Part shown: piece after piece, positions 28,139 through 37,238 of the stretch | Position numbering within the stretch: the stretch's first letter is position 1 | Layout of the letters: the number at the start of each line of letters is the position of its first letter | Origin: Clostridiaceae bacterium | Lineage (GTDB): Bacteria > Bacillota > Clostridia > DUPQ01 | NCBI GenBank assembly: GCA_012838235.1 | Contig: DUPQ01000013.1 | Coordinates: forward strand, 1-53,818 | Reading direction: 5' to 3' | DNA: 53,818 nucleotides | The notes under the pieces: model-generated | Database searches by the model: none | Told to the model about the DNA's origin: nothing | Seen by the model: the letters and a program-made list of their open reading frames with translations, nothing else | Program-made: the position numbers and the translations under genes

Positions 28139-29434
28139 TTAGTCAAGTTTGAAAAATCTTTCTATCTCAGCAGTCTGCTCTTCATTTATCCTGACCATTT
28201 CTCCCAAAACACCGGCATCAATAAGCGCTTTTGCACTGAACTCGGCAACCTCCAGTCGGTCAAATGCCTGTAAGAGAGTTGAACCGGTACAGATAACGCA
28301 GTCATTTTCCACTAATACAACAGGCGTCCTCTTATCAAAAATCCTGGCGAACATTTCCGGTTGCAGGAAACTGGATCCGTAGGGCATTTTAGGCACATTT
28401 CTTAAAGCAATATAGCTTTCCGGTATTGTATGAGCATCAAACACACAATCGGTAACCGCAAAAGCCATCATATTGGGCGGGTGAGATATTATAATACTCT
28501 TAACATGAGGCTGCATTGCATATATCTTAAGATGCAGTGCCACCGAACGTGACGGATTCTTTCCCGCTTCTCTGTATTTGCCGTTTTCAATTCTTACAAG
28601 ATCATCTACTGTAATGTATTTTCTGTCTACTCCGTAGGGAGTTATTACAAAGGCATCATCGCTTAATTTGACCGAGAATGTCCCCTGAGTACTGGTAAAT
28701 AACTGTTGGTCGTAAGAACGGTGTATCAGTTCGCACATCTCTCTTCTTACCGCCCTCTCTTCGGAAGAATAGTGCGAAGGAACAAACTCCTGCATGGGCA
28801 GACCTTTTTTCTGTAACGATATATCTATATGTTTTTGCGACAACGGTTTTATATTCCCTATACATTTTGCCCTTATTTCCAGTTTCGCACACATATCAAT
28901 GGTTTCAAACTTCATAAAAGCGTCAAAAAGATCCTTACCGATTACGATAACACCGTGATTTTCCATCATTACGGTATCATATCCCTTTGCAAAAGCCGCG
29001 GCTATGTTTTCACCCAAAGCTTCACTGCCGGGTACATCATATTCCGCCATTCCCACCTCTCCGCATATTCTGTTTATATTAGGTACAAGGTGGACATTGG
29101 GTATCTGACGGACAATACTGAAAGCTACCGAAGCCGGCGGATGGGCATGTATTACGGCCTTTGCTTCGGGGCGTGTCCTGTATACATGCTTATGGAACGG
29201 AAGCTCTACCGACGGCCTGTGAGGACCTATTATTGTTCCGTCGGGCTTTACCTGCATTATATCTATCCTTTTAAGACTTCCTTTATCTATTCCGCTGGGA
29301 GTAATCCAAATATCGCCGTTTTCATCCAGTACCGAAAGATTACCGCCGCTGGTAGTGGTCATTCCGTACCTGTATATTCTGTTCATCAGCATAACAATCT
29401 GATCGGCAGGATGCAATAAATTGTATTTAATCAT
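28139..29434 (-). CDS. Class II aldolase/adducin protein with two tandem domains
   Basis: A 431-residue protein made of two class II aldolase (fuculose-1-phosphate aldolase/ribulose-phosphate epimerase-like) domains, about 5-200 and 225-420. Domain 1 has a full zinc site: Glu77 in SVELPFHKH, His96 and His98 in IHAHPPAS, and His160 in MENHG. In domain 2 the corresponding positions are Ala299, Ile316, His318 and Asp378 (VENDC), so three of four ligands are lost. Domain 2 is probably structural or binds something else. The family splits or epimerises sugar phosphates. The ATG lies one base after the stop of the upstream glycosidase-like gene. The C-terminal codons are repeated between the two downstream genes. 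Confidence 0.9.
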   Translation of the reverse strand: MIKYNLLHPADQIVMLMNRIYRYGMTTTSGGNLSVLDENGDIWITPSGIDKGSLKRIDIMQVKPDGTIIGPHRPSVELPFHKHVYRTRPEAKAVIHAHPPASVAFSIVRQIPNVHLVPNINRICGEVGMAEYDVPGSEALGENIAAAFAKGYDTVMMENHGVIVIGKDLFDAFMKFETIDMCAKLEIRAKCIGNIKPLSQKHIDISLQKKGLPMQEFVPSHYSSEERAVRREMCELIHRSYDQQLFTSTQGTFSVKLSDDAFVITPYGVDRKYITVDDLVRIENGKYREAGKNPSRSVALHLKIYAMQPHVKSIIISHPPNMMAFAVTDCVFDAHTIPESYIALRNVPKMPYGSSFLQPEMFARIFDKRTPVVLVENDCVICTGSTLLQAFDRLEVAEFSAKALIDAGVLGEMVRINEEQTAEIERFFKLD

Positions 29435-29435
29435 A

Positions 29436-30977
29436 TCAAATATCCTTTCCTTTTATCATTATCTCAATATGTGTAATTGTAAAGGTCTTCGTGCGGGACC
29501 ATATCTGCAGAATATTGATATCGTTTATCATATCTATATCGGGTATTTTGCATATATATCTTCCGTCCTTTATGTAATAGTCCGGCTGTTCCGTCTTCTT
29601 CAACCCTTTGACCTGCCGGCTGTTGAGGTATATGAGAAGGTCATCATCGTTCAGCACATCATCACAATCTATACCCATCTGAATATATGCCGCGGAATTC
29701 TTATCGGTCTTCCCCGTCCTTATCCTGAATATTACCGGTTCGTTGCTATCGGGATTGCAAAGTGCCGGTACATAATACGCGCTTTTTTCCCAGGGAGCGG
29801 TAAAATCCTTGAAAGTGACAAGATGCCTTCTGTCAAGCGAAATGGAATTTTCCAGACTGTTGCAAGCTTTAAGAATATCCTTAATATCTTTGTGCAGATT
29901 ATATAAAGCGGTATCTTTAGGATCGGTTCCGAAACAATCGGGCATTGTCATATAGTTAAAAAGATAAAACTTATCCGCCCCGGCACTGAAATATGCAGCA
30001 CTGTTGGCATACACCGTTTGCTTACAATTGTATGTATAGGGAACTTCCCTGTTCTGTCTCATCAGCACTTCAATTCCCGCAGCAACGGTCACATTATATG
30101 GCTTTAACAACTTCTTCCATACTTCAACGGGCATGTCGGTTTCGGTTGTCGACCATCTGGGAGTTATGACTATGTTGTTTATAAGGCCATGTTCCGCCCA
30201 GCCGGCAACATCCAGTCCGAGATAATAGCAGGTTTCCACCCCGCTGGGTACTCTAACGGATACGGATATACCGTGACCCCGTTTTTGCTCATATTTTTTG
30301 ACAATCTTTTTTACATCCTTCATAAAACCGGTCAGTATGGTAATACCTTCCTGTTCCATACCGTATCTGAACAGATAAGCTTCCCTCATCCAGTCCAGTT
30401 CCAGTCCGGGCACATCATAACGACCCAGCGTTTCGTCAATAAAATCCAGAAACCGCTTTCTTATCGCCGCCTGTCCGTAATCATAAAGACCGTCATAGTA
30501 CAACTGAACCGGACTGTATGTCACTCTTCTGTATTGCGGATTGTCATAATAGAAATCCGGTGCAATACAGGATGTTTTCTTCATGGTCTCATGAGCATCA
30601 TTCATCCTTATTGATATCCAGGGTTTGATATTCATCTTTTTAAGTTTATCTATCCATATCTGAAAATGATCTATTCCCCATTGGTTAAATATTTTATCGT
30701 AAGCCGATACCCATGTCTTTTTGAAATCCACCTGCTCACCGTTCTGAACTTTTCTTCTATATGAATCGCCGTAATTTTCAATAGTCACTGACGGGTAAGA
30801 TGCCAGTCTCGCATTAACGCACATTACTATATCCGTTACATTGGTCCCCTGATACTGACCCATTACAGCTTCCGTATATGCGATTGCTTCCTGTTTATCT
30901 TTAACACTTTTCCCGTATCCTTTGTGAATTCCGAAGAAGAATGCACTGTCATCCCAATTCAACATTATACCGCTCAT
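29436..30977 (-). CDS. GHL10-like glycosidase-fold protein (family 10-like)
   Basis: A 513-residue protein when started at the ATG at 30977, which has AGGAGG six bases upstream; a longer frame to 31016 is rejected because it overlaps the -10 of the promoter. It looks like a TIM-barrel glycosidase of the GHL10/DUF4015-like kind: KPWISIRMNDAHE, the PGLELDWMREAY block (acidic residues in a likely active site), SVSVRVPSGVE and NNIVITPRWSTTETDM follow each other as barrel strands up to about residue 330. The last 130 residues form a separate beta-rich domain. There is no signal peptide, so it would act inside the cell. It leads the six-gene operon. The substrate is not known. Confidence 0.7.
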   Translation of the reverse strand: MSGIMLNWDDSAFFFGIHKGYGKSVKDKQEAIAYTEAVMGQYQGTNVTDIVMCVNARLASYPSVTIENYGDSYRRKVQNGEQVDFKKTWVSAYDKIFNQWGIDHFQIWIDKLKKMNIKPWISIRMNDAHETMKKTSCIAPDFYYDNPQYRRVTYSPVQLYYDGLYDYGQAAIRKRFLDFIDETLGRYDVPGLELDWMREAYLFRYGMEQEGITILTGFMKDVKKIVKKYEQKRGHGISVSVRVPSGVETCYYLGLDVAGWAEHGLINNIVITPRWSTTETDMPVEVWKKLLKPYNVTVAAGIEVLMRQNREVPYTYNCKQTVYANSAAYFSAGADKFYLFNYMTMPDCFGTDPKDTALYNLHKDIKDILKACNSLENSISLDRRHLVTFKDFTAPWEKSAYYVPALCNPDSNEPVIFRIRTGKTDKNSAAYIQMGIDCDDVLNDDDLLIYLNSRQVKGLKKTEQPDYYIKDGRYICKIPDIDMINDINILQIWSRTKTFTITHIEIMIKGKDI

Positions 30978-30998
30978 ATCATCCCTCCTATACAGTCG

Positions 30999-31004
30999 AT
31001 TATA
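30999..31004 (-). promoter_or_regulatory. Extended -10 promoter of the six-gene sugar operon
   Basis: The minus strand has TGGTATAAT, a consensus extended -10, 21 bases upstream of the ATG at 30977. There is no convincing -35 at the right distance, which is usual for extended -10 promoters. Confidence 0.65.
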
Positions 31005-31140
31005 CCATGAATACATTACGGAATAATTGAAAACAACTTATTTATTCGTAAAAAATATACCTTACGCTTATATGTATTGATAATATGCTTTATGAATAAG
31101 AACTGAGAGATATATCCGTTACCGGGCCAAGTAAAATATG

Positions 31141-31172
31141 TTTATGTCAATTTTATATTTATTTGACATAAA
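31141..31172. repeat. Perfect 10-bp inverted repeat between divergent genes
   Basis: TTTATGTCAA at 31141-31150 and its exact reverse complement TTGACATAAA at 31163-31172, with a 12-base spacer. The centres are 22 bases apart, two helical turns, as for an operator bound by a dimer or tetramer. The right arm contains TTGACA, a consensus -35 facing the traX-like gene, so binding could block that promoter. The site also lies upstream of the divergent sugar operon. Confidence 0.7.
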
Positions 31173-31228
31173 TATTACCTGAATCCACTATAATTAATAT
31201 ACTAATCCCACGTGAAGGCGAGGAAAAA

Positions 31229-31972
31229 ATGGAGAAAAAGGGACTTAATGCAAATCATCTGAAGTTAATAGCAATTATCGCGATGACAGTAGACCATATC
31301 GCAGATCTTTTTTATCCGGGCTTTCCTGTGAAGCCCTTGCCTATCATACTTCATCTGATCGGCAGGCTGACAGCTCCTATCATGTGGTTTTTTGTCTGTG
31401 AGGGTTTTTATTACACAAGGAATGTGAAGAAATATATGCTCAGAATGTTCATATTTGCGGTCATATCGCATTTTGCATATTGCTTTTCATTCGGCATTGA
31501 TCCGGTGCCTTTCCGTTCGGGAATTTTTAATCAGACAAGTGTTATGTACCCGCTGTTTATTTCCGTTGTAGTGCTGTGGTTGGAGCATGAAGAAAAGCGT
31601 ATGAACAAATATCTGAAACACATAATAATATTTCTGCTCATATGCAGTGCATTCCCCGCTGACTGGAGCTGTATAGCGGTGCTGGCAATCGTCAGTATGT
31701 ATAAAAAGCGCGGAGATTTAAAAGGACAGATGAAAATGATGCTTCTGTGGGTGTTTTTCTACGGATTGATATCGTTCTTTTTTGTCAGCAAAGTGTATGC
31801 ACTTGAGTTAATCGGTGTTCTCATGGTTTATCCGGTGTTAAAAATGTATAACGGTCAAAAAGGAAAAGCCGGCTGGATGAAAATGTTTTTCTACATTTAT
31901 TATCCTCTGCATTTAGTTGTGATAGGAATAATACGCATATTGATGTACGGAGATGTACCGTTACTGTTTTAG
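31229..31972 (+). CDS. TraX family membrane protein
   Basis: A 247-residue integral membrane protein with about seven to eight hydrophobic segments. The opening LNANHLKLIAIIAMTVDHIADL, followed by LIGRLTAPIMWFFVCEGFYYTRN, is the signature of the TraX family. In F plasmids TraX N-acetylates pilin; in Clostridia stand-alone chromosomal members are common and have unknown acceptors, and the fold resembles membrane acyltransferases. The start follows GGCGAGG. A candidate promoter, TTGACA with a TATAAT 20 bases on, is spaced longer than ideal. It is a single gene here, not in a conjugation locus. Confidence 0.88.
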   Translation: MEKKGLNANHLKLIAIIAMTVDHIADLFYPGFPVKPLPIILHLIGRLTAPIMWFFVCEGFYYTRNVKKYMLRMFIFAVISHFAYCFSFGIDPVPFRSGIFNQTSVMYPLFISVVVLWLEHEEKRMNKYLKHIIIFLLICSAFPADWSCIAVLAIVSMYKKRGDLKGQMKMMLLWVFFYGLISFFFVSKVYALELIGVLMVYPVLKMYNGQKGKAGWMKMFFYIYYPLHLVVIGIIRILMYGDVPLLF

Positions 31973-32012
31973 TTTGATACCCTTGCTTTTTAATTTACCA
32001 ACATATTACTGC

Positions 32013-32028
32013 ATTTACACTTGTAAAT
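32013..32028. promoter_or_regulatory. Palindrome ATTTACA-CT-TGTAAAT upstream of the HAD gene
   Basis: A 16-base palindrome with 7-bp perfect arms. It contains TACANNTGTA, the core recognised by BlaI/MecI/CopY-type repressors. It lies 86 bases before the Cof-type phosphatase gene, in an otherwise featureless 141-base gap. No repressor of that family is in the window, so this may be chance in AT-rich DNA. Confidence 0.35.
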
Positions 32029-32113
32029 ATTAAAGAATTCACTAAACTTATATTATGCTCTCCGGTTTTTAGAGCAAAAACAAAAAAATGTCCTCACGGA
32101 CTGAAGAAAGAAT

Positions 32114-32917
32114 ATGAAATACAGACTTATCGCAACGGATATAGACGGTACACTTTTGGATGATTTCGGCATGCTGCCGGAAAACACTTATGCAGCAGCC
32201 GCTTATCTGGAAGAGAAAGGTATAAAACTTGTACTGTGTACCGGAAGACCTCTTTTAGGTGTATTAAAGATATATGATGCCCTTAAGCTTACATCTCCCG
32301 TTGTTACAAACAACGGAGCTATGGTTTATCTCGGTAAAGACGGACCTTTAATATACAGTGAGACCATGAGCATTGAAGACGGCTTGAATGTGATTAAACT
32401 CAATGATATTTTACAATGCACCGTGTGCATGTGGCATAACGGGGTGTTATACGTATCGGAACTTAACAAATATGCATACGATTATGCAGCCATTACCGGT
32501 ATCACTCCTCTTCTTCTGAACACAATAGATTTGAGAAAATGTAAAAACGGACCTACAAAGTTCGTATTCATAGATACTTTGGAAAAAATAACGGCAATTA
32601 AGGAGATGGCAGCAAGGCTTGCCCCTTCCACCGTTACCGCAGTTACAACACGCCCCTATTTTCTGGAGTTTTTCAGCAGCAGTATTTCCAAAGCCACCGC
32701 TCTTTCCAAACTGTCCGAAGCATTGAATATAGGGCGCGAGCAGATGATTGCTGCGGGAGACGGCTTTAACGACATCGATATGCTGGATTATGCCGGATTT
32801 GCGGTGGTAGCAGGTAATGCCGACGAAGGAGTTAAAGAACATGCCGACATGATTGCGTGCTCCAACAATGACGGTGTTATAGCCTATATAGTAGACAATC
32901 TTATTAAGAAATCTTAA
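32114..32917 (+). CDS. Cof-type HAD-IIB phosphatase
   Basis: A 267-residue haloacid dehalogenase-superfamily phosphatase of the Cof (C2B cap) group. Motif I is ATDIDGTLLDD, with nucleophile Asp8 and general acid Asp10. Motif II is the Thr in LCTGRP, motif III a Lys near residue 195 (SISKATAL), and motif IV AAGDGFNDIDML with its Mg2+-binding Asp residues. These enzymes remove phosphate from sugar phosphates or cofactors such as FMN and PLP precursors; the substrate cannot be told here. It is transcribed towards the GH38 gene, and the two coding regions overlap tail to tail by 14 bases. Confidence 0.95.
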   Translation: MKYRLIATDIDGTLLDDFGMLPENTYAAAAYLEEKGIKLVLCTGRPLLGVLKIYDALKLTSPVVTNNGAMVYLGKDGPLIYSETMSIEDGLNVIKLNDILQCTVCMWHNGVLYVSELNKYAYDYAAITGITPLLLNTIDLRKCKNGPTKFVFIDTLEKITAIKEMAARLAPSTVTAVTTRPYFLEFFSSSISKATALSKLSEALNIGREQMIAAGDGFNDIDMLDYAGFAVVAGNADEGVKEHADMIACSNNDGVIAYIVDNLIKKS

Positions 32918-35900
32918 ATGTCTTTATCTCATACGGTCTTATGGTAAACTTGAGAACATTGTCCTCTATTACCGCATCGGCTATATCGTTTTCCATGAGG
33001 TCGCATTCCGTTATTTTGGAAACTTCAAAATTGAGATCGATTGTACACTCGGTACGCCTGTTAAAGCACTCATACACCCTCAAAATCAGACCGTCGCCCT
33101 CTTCGGCTTTCTTTAATGTATCGACAATGACATTCTCATGGTTACATGTCATAAAGGATCTGTAATTTTCTATATCTCCCGTCCCTTTTTCCACATACTT
33201 TGCATAAGGACGGAAGTTGAGTTTGTATGCCATATCCACTGTATGGGCTTTTTTGAAATCTCCCATGTGAGGATAGAGTGAATAGGTGAACTCATGTAAT
33301 CCTCTGTCGGCATCGGGATCGGGCTCTGTTGCCGATTTGAGCAGTGTCAGCCTTATAACGGAATCTTTTATGTCATGACCGTACTTGCAGTCATTCAGAA
33401 TACTTACACCGTAGTCATCTTCCGATAAATCCGCCCATTTGTGAGCACATACTTCAAAACGAGCATAATCCCAGCTTGTGTTCCAGTGGGTAGGTCTCCT
33501 GACATTACCGAACTGTATATCATAAGTGGCATAATCGGTATGTACATCAACGGGGAAAGCGGCTTTAAGCAGTAAATCATCATGATTACAGTCAATAACC
33601 GTCTTAAAATCAATCTTTCGAGAATTGCACTCCAGTGAAATATACTGTGTAATAGTTGTTTCCAATATTTTTCTGTCCACTCTTATGCATTTTCTTACCG
33701 GACCGTCTTCCACTAAAGCAGAGTATGTAACATCATTAATCTCATAAGGTTTCTCATTGTAATATATGTTTATATCCCATGCCTGATATGTCAAAGGTTT
33801 GTCCTCGAATGCCGTTATTTTGTTTGCGGTCTGACCTTTCTGTACCACTTCCCTCTTTGCATCTTTGTCATAAATTGAAGATATGTTCATAAAGTCGTCA
33901 AACACTACCTTAAGATGCTTATTCTCCATCATATTACATGTTGCGACAAATGAATTGTCATCAACTATGCACTTTTCATCGGAAAGACGGAATATAGTAT
34001 ACCCCATGGAGCACAACCGCGCTTCAAACAGGAAATATTTTTTATTGTCTTCAATAACGGTTTGTCCGGGAATTCTTTCGCCGCTTATGTCGTATACGCA
34101 GGTAAAATCCTTGTCGGTTCTTAACTTTACGGTATCCACACGCTTGAAAGCAAGTTGATTAAATACAACGCACAGGTCCTGCCCTTTAACGGTCTTTGCA
34201 AAAGCATTGAGCGAGCCTGACAGAAGCTCTTTACCGTCTTTCATGACTCTTGCATAATCCGCATCGGAATCGTCATATACTTCTTTAATGGAGGACCCCG
34301 GTATTATGTCATGGAACTGGTTTAACAGTATTGTCTCCCAGGTATCATAAATCTTCTTCTTGTCGTATGTATCCAGCCCGAATCTGTCGGCTAAAGAGCA
34401 GAAAGCCTCGGTATCACGCATAAGTATCTCGGACTTTCTGTTATTCTTCTTATTTTTGGCTACCGATGTATATGTACCGCGATGAAATTCCAGATACAGC
34501 TCTCCTACCCATTTAGGCAGTCTTGAATCGTCTTTTACCAAGTCATACAGTTTATCGAAATATTCGGTCACCGTTACACTCTCAAATCTCGGCATACCTT
34601 TTATACCCCTGGAAAATCGGATAGCCTGCTCAAGATGATCTCTGCCCGGTCCCCCGCCGCCGTCTCCCAATCCGTATGACATAAACGGATATTTAGCTAA
34701 GCTCTTATCCCGGTAGTTTTTCCATGTTCCCATTATCTGCTCGGCATTTACCCAGGAGTTATATGTTACTCTCGGTCTTCCTTCCTCATTGGGACCTTTT
34801 CCGCCCACTATAAAATTGGTGAATATTTCCGTTCCGTCTATTCCTTCCCACATGAATGTGTTATAGGGAATGACATTATACTCATTCCAGGATATTTTGG
34901 ATGTGGAAAAATAGTCTATTCCCGATTTCTTTAAAATCTGAGGCAGTGCGGCACTGTACCCGAAAACATCGGGAAGCCATAAAATCCTGCAGTCCCTGTC
35001 AAACATATCTTTGAAATATTTTTTTCCGTGCATTATCTGCCGCACAAGAGATTCTCCGCTGGTAAGATTACAGTCGGCTTCCACCCACATCGCACCTTCC
35101 GGCTCCCACTGTCTGCTCTCCACCGCCGGCTTTATCTTATCTATCAATTCGGGATAATCCTCTTCCAGATATTTATACAGCTGAGGTTGACTTACTATGA
35201 ACCTGAAATCTTTGTAATCACGTATATTCTTCAATTGTGATGTAAAGGTTCTCACGGTCTTTTGTCTGGTTTCTTTTATAGGCCATCTCCAGGCCACATC
35301 TATGTGCGAATGTCCTACAGCGGCAACGGTAACTTCCGATGTGTCATCATCACAATATTTACCGTAATACTCATCCAAAAGATACCCGTTTGCTTTACTT
35401 ACGGTTTCATAATATTTATCCGAGTAAGGTTCTCTCAAATCCACCATATTTATGGCGTTAATCAGGTATTTTGCAGTGTCTTTTCTTATTGCTTCGCTTT
35501 CAATGAACGGAATGGACTCTCCCGGACAGAGGATGTTGTAATAAAGCTCGTCGGTGGGATAATCCAGCGAGCAGGTCTGTAATGTAAGCTGTACCGGTCC
35601 TTTCTTCATTCCGGAGAACTCAAATAAAAAACATTCATACTCGTCATGTGCCTTGGCACAGTCGGTTATTATGCATTCACGATGTCCGAAGTCAAAAGCC
35701 TGCTCCGGCTGTCCGTTTATAAAAAGCAGGAAGTTGGGATTCCGAAAAACATTCCAATCGGTCCCGAATCCCGTTATAGCTTTAAGAACAAACGGTTTTC
35801 GGTCATATACGGGACTTACTCTTAATTTAAACTTGAATATGTGATATTTATTACCCTCTGTCTCATATATGGTACCGCTTTTATACGGTTGCATTGCAGA

Positions 35901-36044
35901 AATATCGGTCTCTTTCAATGCCATCAGGTTTATCTTGCCCGGCACTTCCTTTATATAAATGTCGGAAACATCGGTAACATCGGTAAACCTCATAATATCC
36001 ATATCATTAAGAAACTTCCTTATATGGTCCTGATCTTTGTACAT
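32904..36044 (-). CDS. GH38 alpha-mannosidase
   Basis: A 1046-residue GH38 retaining alpha-mannosidase. The zinc-binding start of the catalytic domain, AVGHSHIDVAWRWPI, begins near residue 240, and the nucleophile Asp lies in LWLPDVFGYS near 357. The N-terminal 230 residues are a beta domain, and the helical middle domain and large C-terminal beta domains follow as in bacterial members that release alpha-mannose from N-glycan or other mannosides. There is no signal peptide. It is the third gene of an operon with two Gfo/Idh/MocA oxidoreductases, 9 bases after the second. Its 3' end overlaps the convergent HAD phosphatase gene. AGGAGGG precedes the ATG. Confidence 0.96.
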   Translation of the reverse strand: MYKDQDHIRKFLNDMDIMRFTDVTDVSDIYIKEVPGKINLMALKETDISAMQPYKSGTIYETEGNKYHIFKFKLRVSPVYDRKPFVLKAITGFGTDWNVFRNPNFLLFINGQPEQAFDFGHRECIITDCAKAHDEYECFLFEFSGMKKGPVQLTLQTCSLDYPTDELYYNILCPGESIPFIESEAIRKDTAKYLINAINMVDLREPYSDKYYETVSKANGYLLDEYYGKYCDDDTSEVTVAAVGHSHIDVAWRWPIKETRQKTVRTFTSQLKNIRDYKDFRFIVSQPQLYKYLEEDYPELIDKIKPAVESRQWEPEGAMWVEADCNLTSGESLVRQIMHGKKYFKDMFDRDCRILWLPDVFGYSAALPQILKKSGIDYFSTSKISWNEYNVIPYNTFMWEGIDGTEIFTNFIVGGKGPNEEGRPRVTYNSWVNAEQIMGTWKNYRDKSLAKYPFMSYGLGDGGGGPGRDHLEQAIRFSRGIKGMPRFESVTVTEYFDKLYDLVKDDSRLPKWVGELYLEFHRGTYTSVAKNKKNNRKSEILMRDTEAFCSLADRFGLDTYDKKKIYDTWETILLNQFHDIIPGSSIKEVYDDSDADYARVMKDGKELLSGSLNAFAKTVKGQDLCVVFNQLAFKRVDTVKLRTDKDFTCVYDISGERIPGQTVIEDNKKYFLFEARLCSMGYTIFRLSDEKCIVDDNSFVATCNMMENKHLKVVFDDFMNISSIYDKDAKREVVQKGQTANKITAFEDKPLTYQAWDINIYYNEKPYEINDVTYSALVEDGPVRKCIRVDRKILETTITQYISLECNSRKIDFKTVIDCNHDDLLLKAAFPVDVHTDYATYDIQFGNVRRPTHWNTSWDYARFEVCAHKWADLSEDDYGVSILNDCKYGHDIKDSVIRLTLLKSATEPDPDADRGLHEFTYSLYPHMGDFKKAHTVDMAYKLNFRPYAKYVEKGTGDIENYRSFMTCNHENVIVDTLKKAEEGDGLILRVYECFNRRTECTIDLNFEVSKITECDLMENDIADAVIEDNVLKFTIRPYEIKTFKIS

Positions 36045-36053
36045 AATACCCTC

Positions 36054-37238
36054 CTATTGCTTCATATTCTCAAAATATTTATATCCTGTAATATCAATAA
36101 CTTTTGCCGACTCATCAAGAATCAAATTGTCGCTGTATGCCTTCATCATGTCTTGATACAACCCTTTGACATATACCAGTTTGGTGGTATTCTCCTCGGC
36201 ATCCAGATATCCTAAATCACTTTCCTCCACCTGCTCTATGTCATAAAACTGGCTAATTGCATTTATTGTTTTAAGCTGCGGTATAGCCGCCTCTATGGGG
36301 CAATAATTTACATCGGCCCCTTTTAGTGTCCTGATACAGTCAAATACCTTCTTCATCTCCAACTCAAACGGATTTCCGTAGGATATTACCTTACCGCCTA
36401 CTTTTCCGTATATGCATTTTTCCTTATTGAAATCGGCATATATCTCGCCTTTTTCAAACTGGAAATGCAACAGAGGTTCGCACTTTATATCGGTGGAATG
36501 GCTTGCATAATACAATATCTCCACTCCTTTTTGTGTGATTACCCTACAAACGCATGTATCGTAATTCTCAATATCATTTGCTCTGTATATGTTGGCCTGT
36601 ATGGTTTCAGGCCATGCACTGCTTTTTAAACCGTCACCTAAAACAAAGAACATGTTGTGGATATAGTGTGCCGTGGCATTGTTGGCCACCGAATCCAATA
36701 TCCAATATCCCGAATCATTCTTTATCTTTCCGGCCCAGCTGTTTCGCTTAAAATATCTTTGAGTTCTGGGCCAAAGCACTATATTCTTCAAACGGACAGG
36801 TTTTCCGTACATGCCTGCAAGAATATCTTTCTTTAGATTTACAATGGCATCGGAATAGGACCACTGATATCCTATTCCCACAAATGCCTGCGATGCTTCT
36901 TCCGCCTTCTTCATGGCATATGCATCCTGTATTGTTCCCGCTACCGGCTTTTCGCACATAACAGCGGTGTTATGCTGCAGGCATAAGATTGTCTGAGGCA
37001 TGTGAAACTCTATGGGACTGGATATAACCGCAAGGTCCGCATGTTTATGCTCAAAGAACTCTTCCAGCGTTGCATACCTTTGTGCTCCCATTTCATGCAA
37101 CCTTTTGGAATAATCATTGTCTTTGGGTCTTGGAGCGACATATCCCGCTATAGAGTAATCCAGATTACAGGGATTTTCGAACAACCCGTCAAGCACCACT
37201 TCACCGTAACCGCCTATACCTACCACTACAATTTTCAT
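36054..37238 (-). CDS. Gfo/Idh/MocA family oxidoreductase
   Basis: A 394-residue NAD(P)-dependent sugar oxidoreductase. The Rossmann start is VVVGIGGYGEVVLDGL, and the family EKP motif appears in AVMCEKPVAG near residue 97. The second domain contains YWILDSVANNATAHYIHNMFFVLGD, with a His where the family usually places its catalytic residue. Members oxidise or reduce sugars, inositols and glycosides. Its ATG overlaps the stop of the preceding oxidoreductase gene (TAATG), so the two are coupled. Context with GH38 suggests action on a mannose-containing sugar, but this is inference. Confidence 0.92.
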   Translation of the reverse strand: MKIVVVGIGGYGEVVLDGLFENPCNLDYSIAGYVAPRPKDNDYSKRLHEMGAQRYATLEEFFEHKHADLAVISSPIEFHMPQTILCLQHNTAVMCEKPVAGTIQDAYAMKKAEEASQAFVGIGYQWSYSDAIVNLKKDILAGMYGKPVRLKNIVLWPRTQRYFKRNSWAGKIKNDSGYWILDSVANNATAHYIHNMFFVLGDGLKSSAWPETIQANIYRANDIENYDTCVCRVITQKGVEILYYASHSTDIKCEPLLHFQFEKGEIYADFNKEKCIYGKVGGKVISYGNPFELEMKKVFDCIRTLKGADVNYCPIEAAIPQLKTINAISQFYDIEQVEESDLGYLDAEENTTKLVYVKGLYQDMMKAYSDNLILDESAKVIDITGYKYFENMKQ

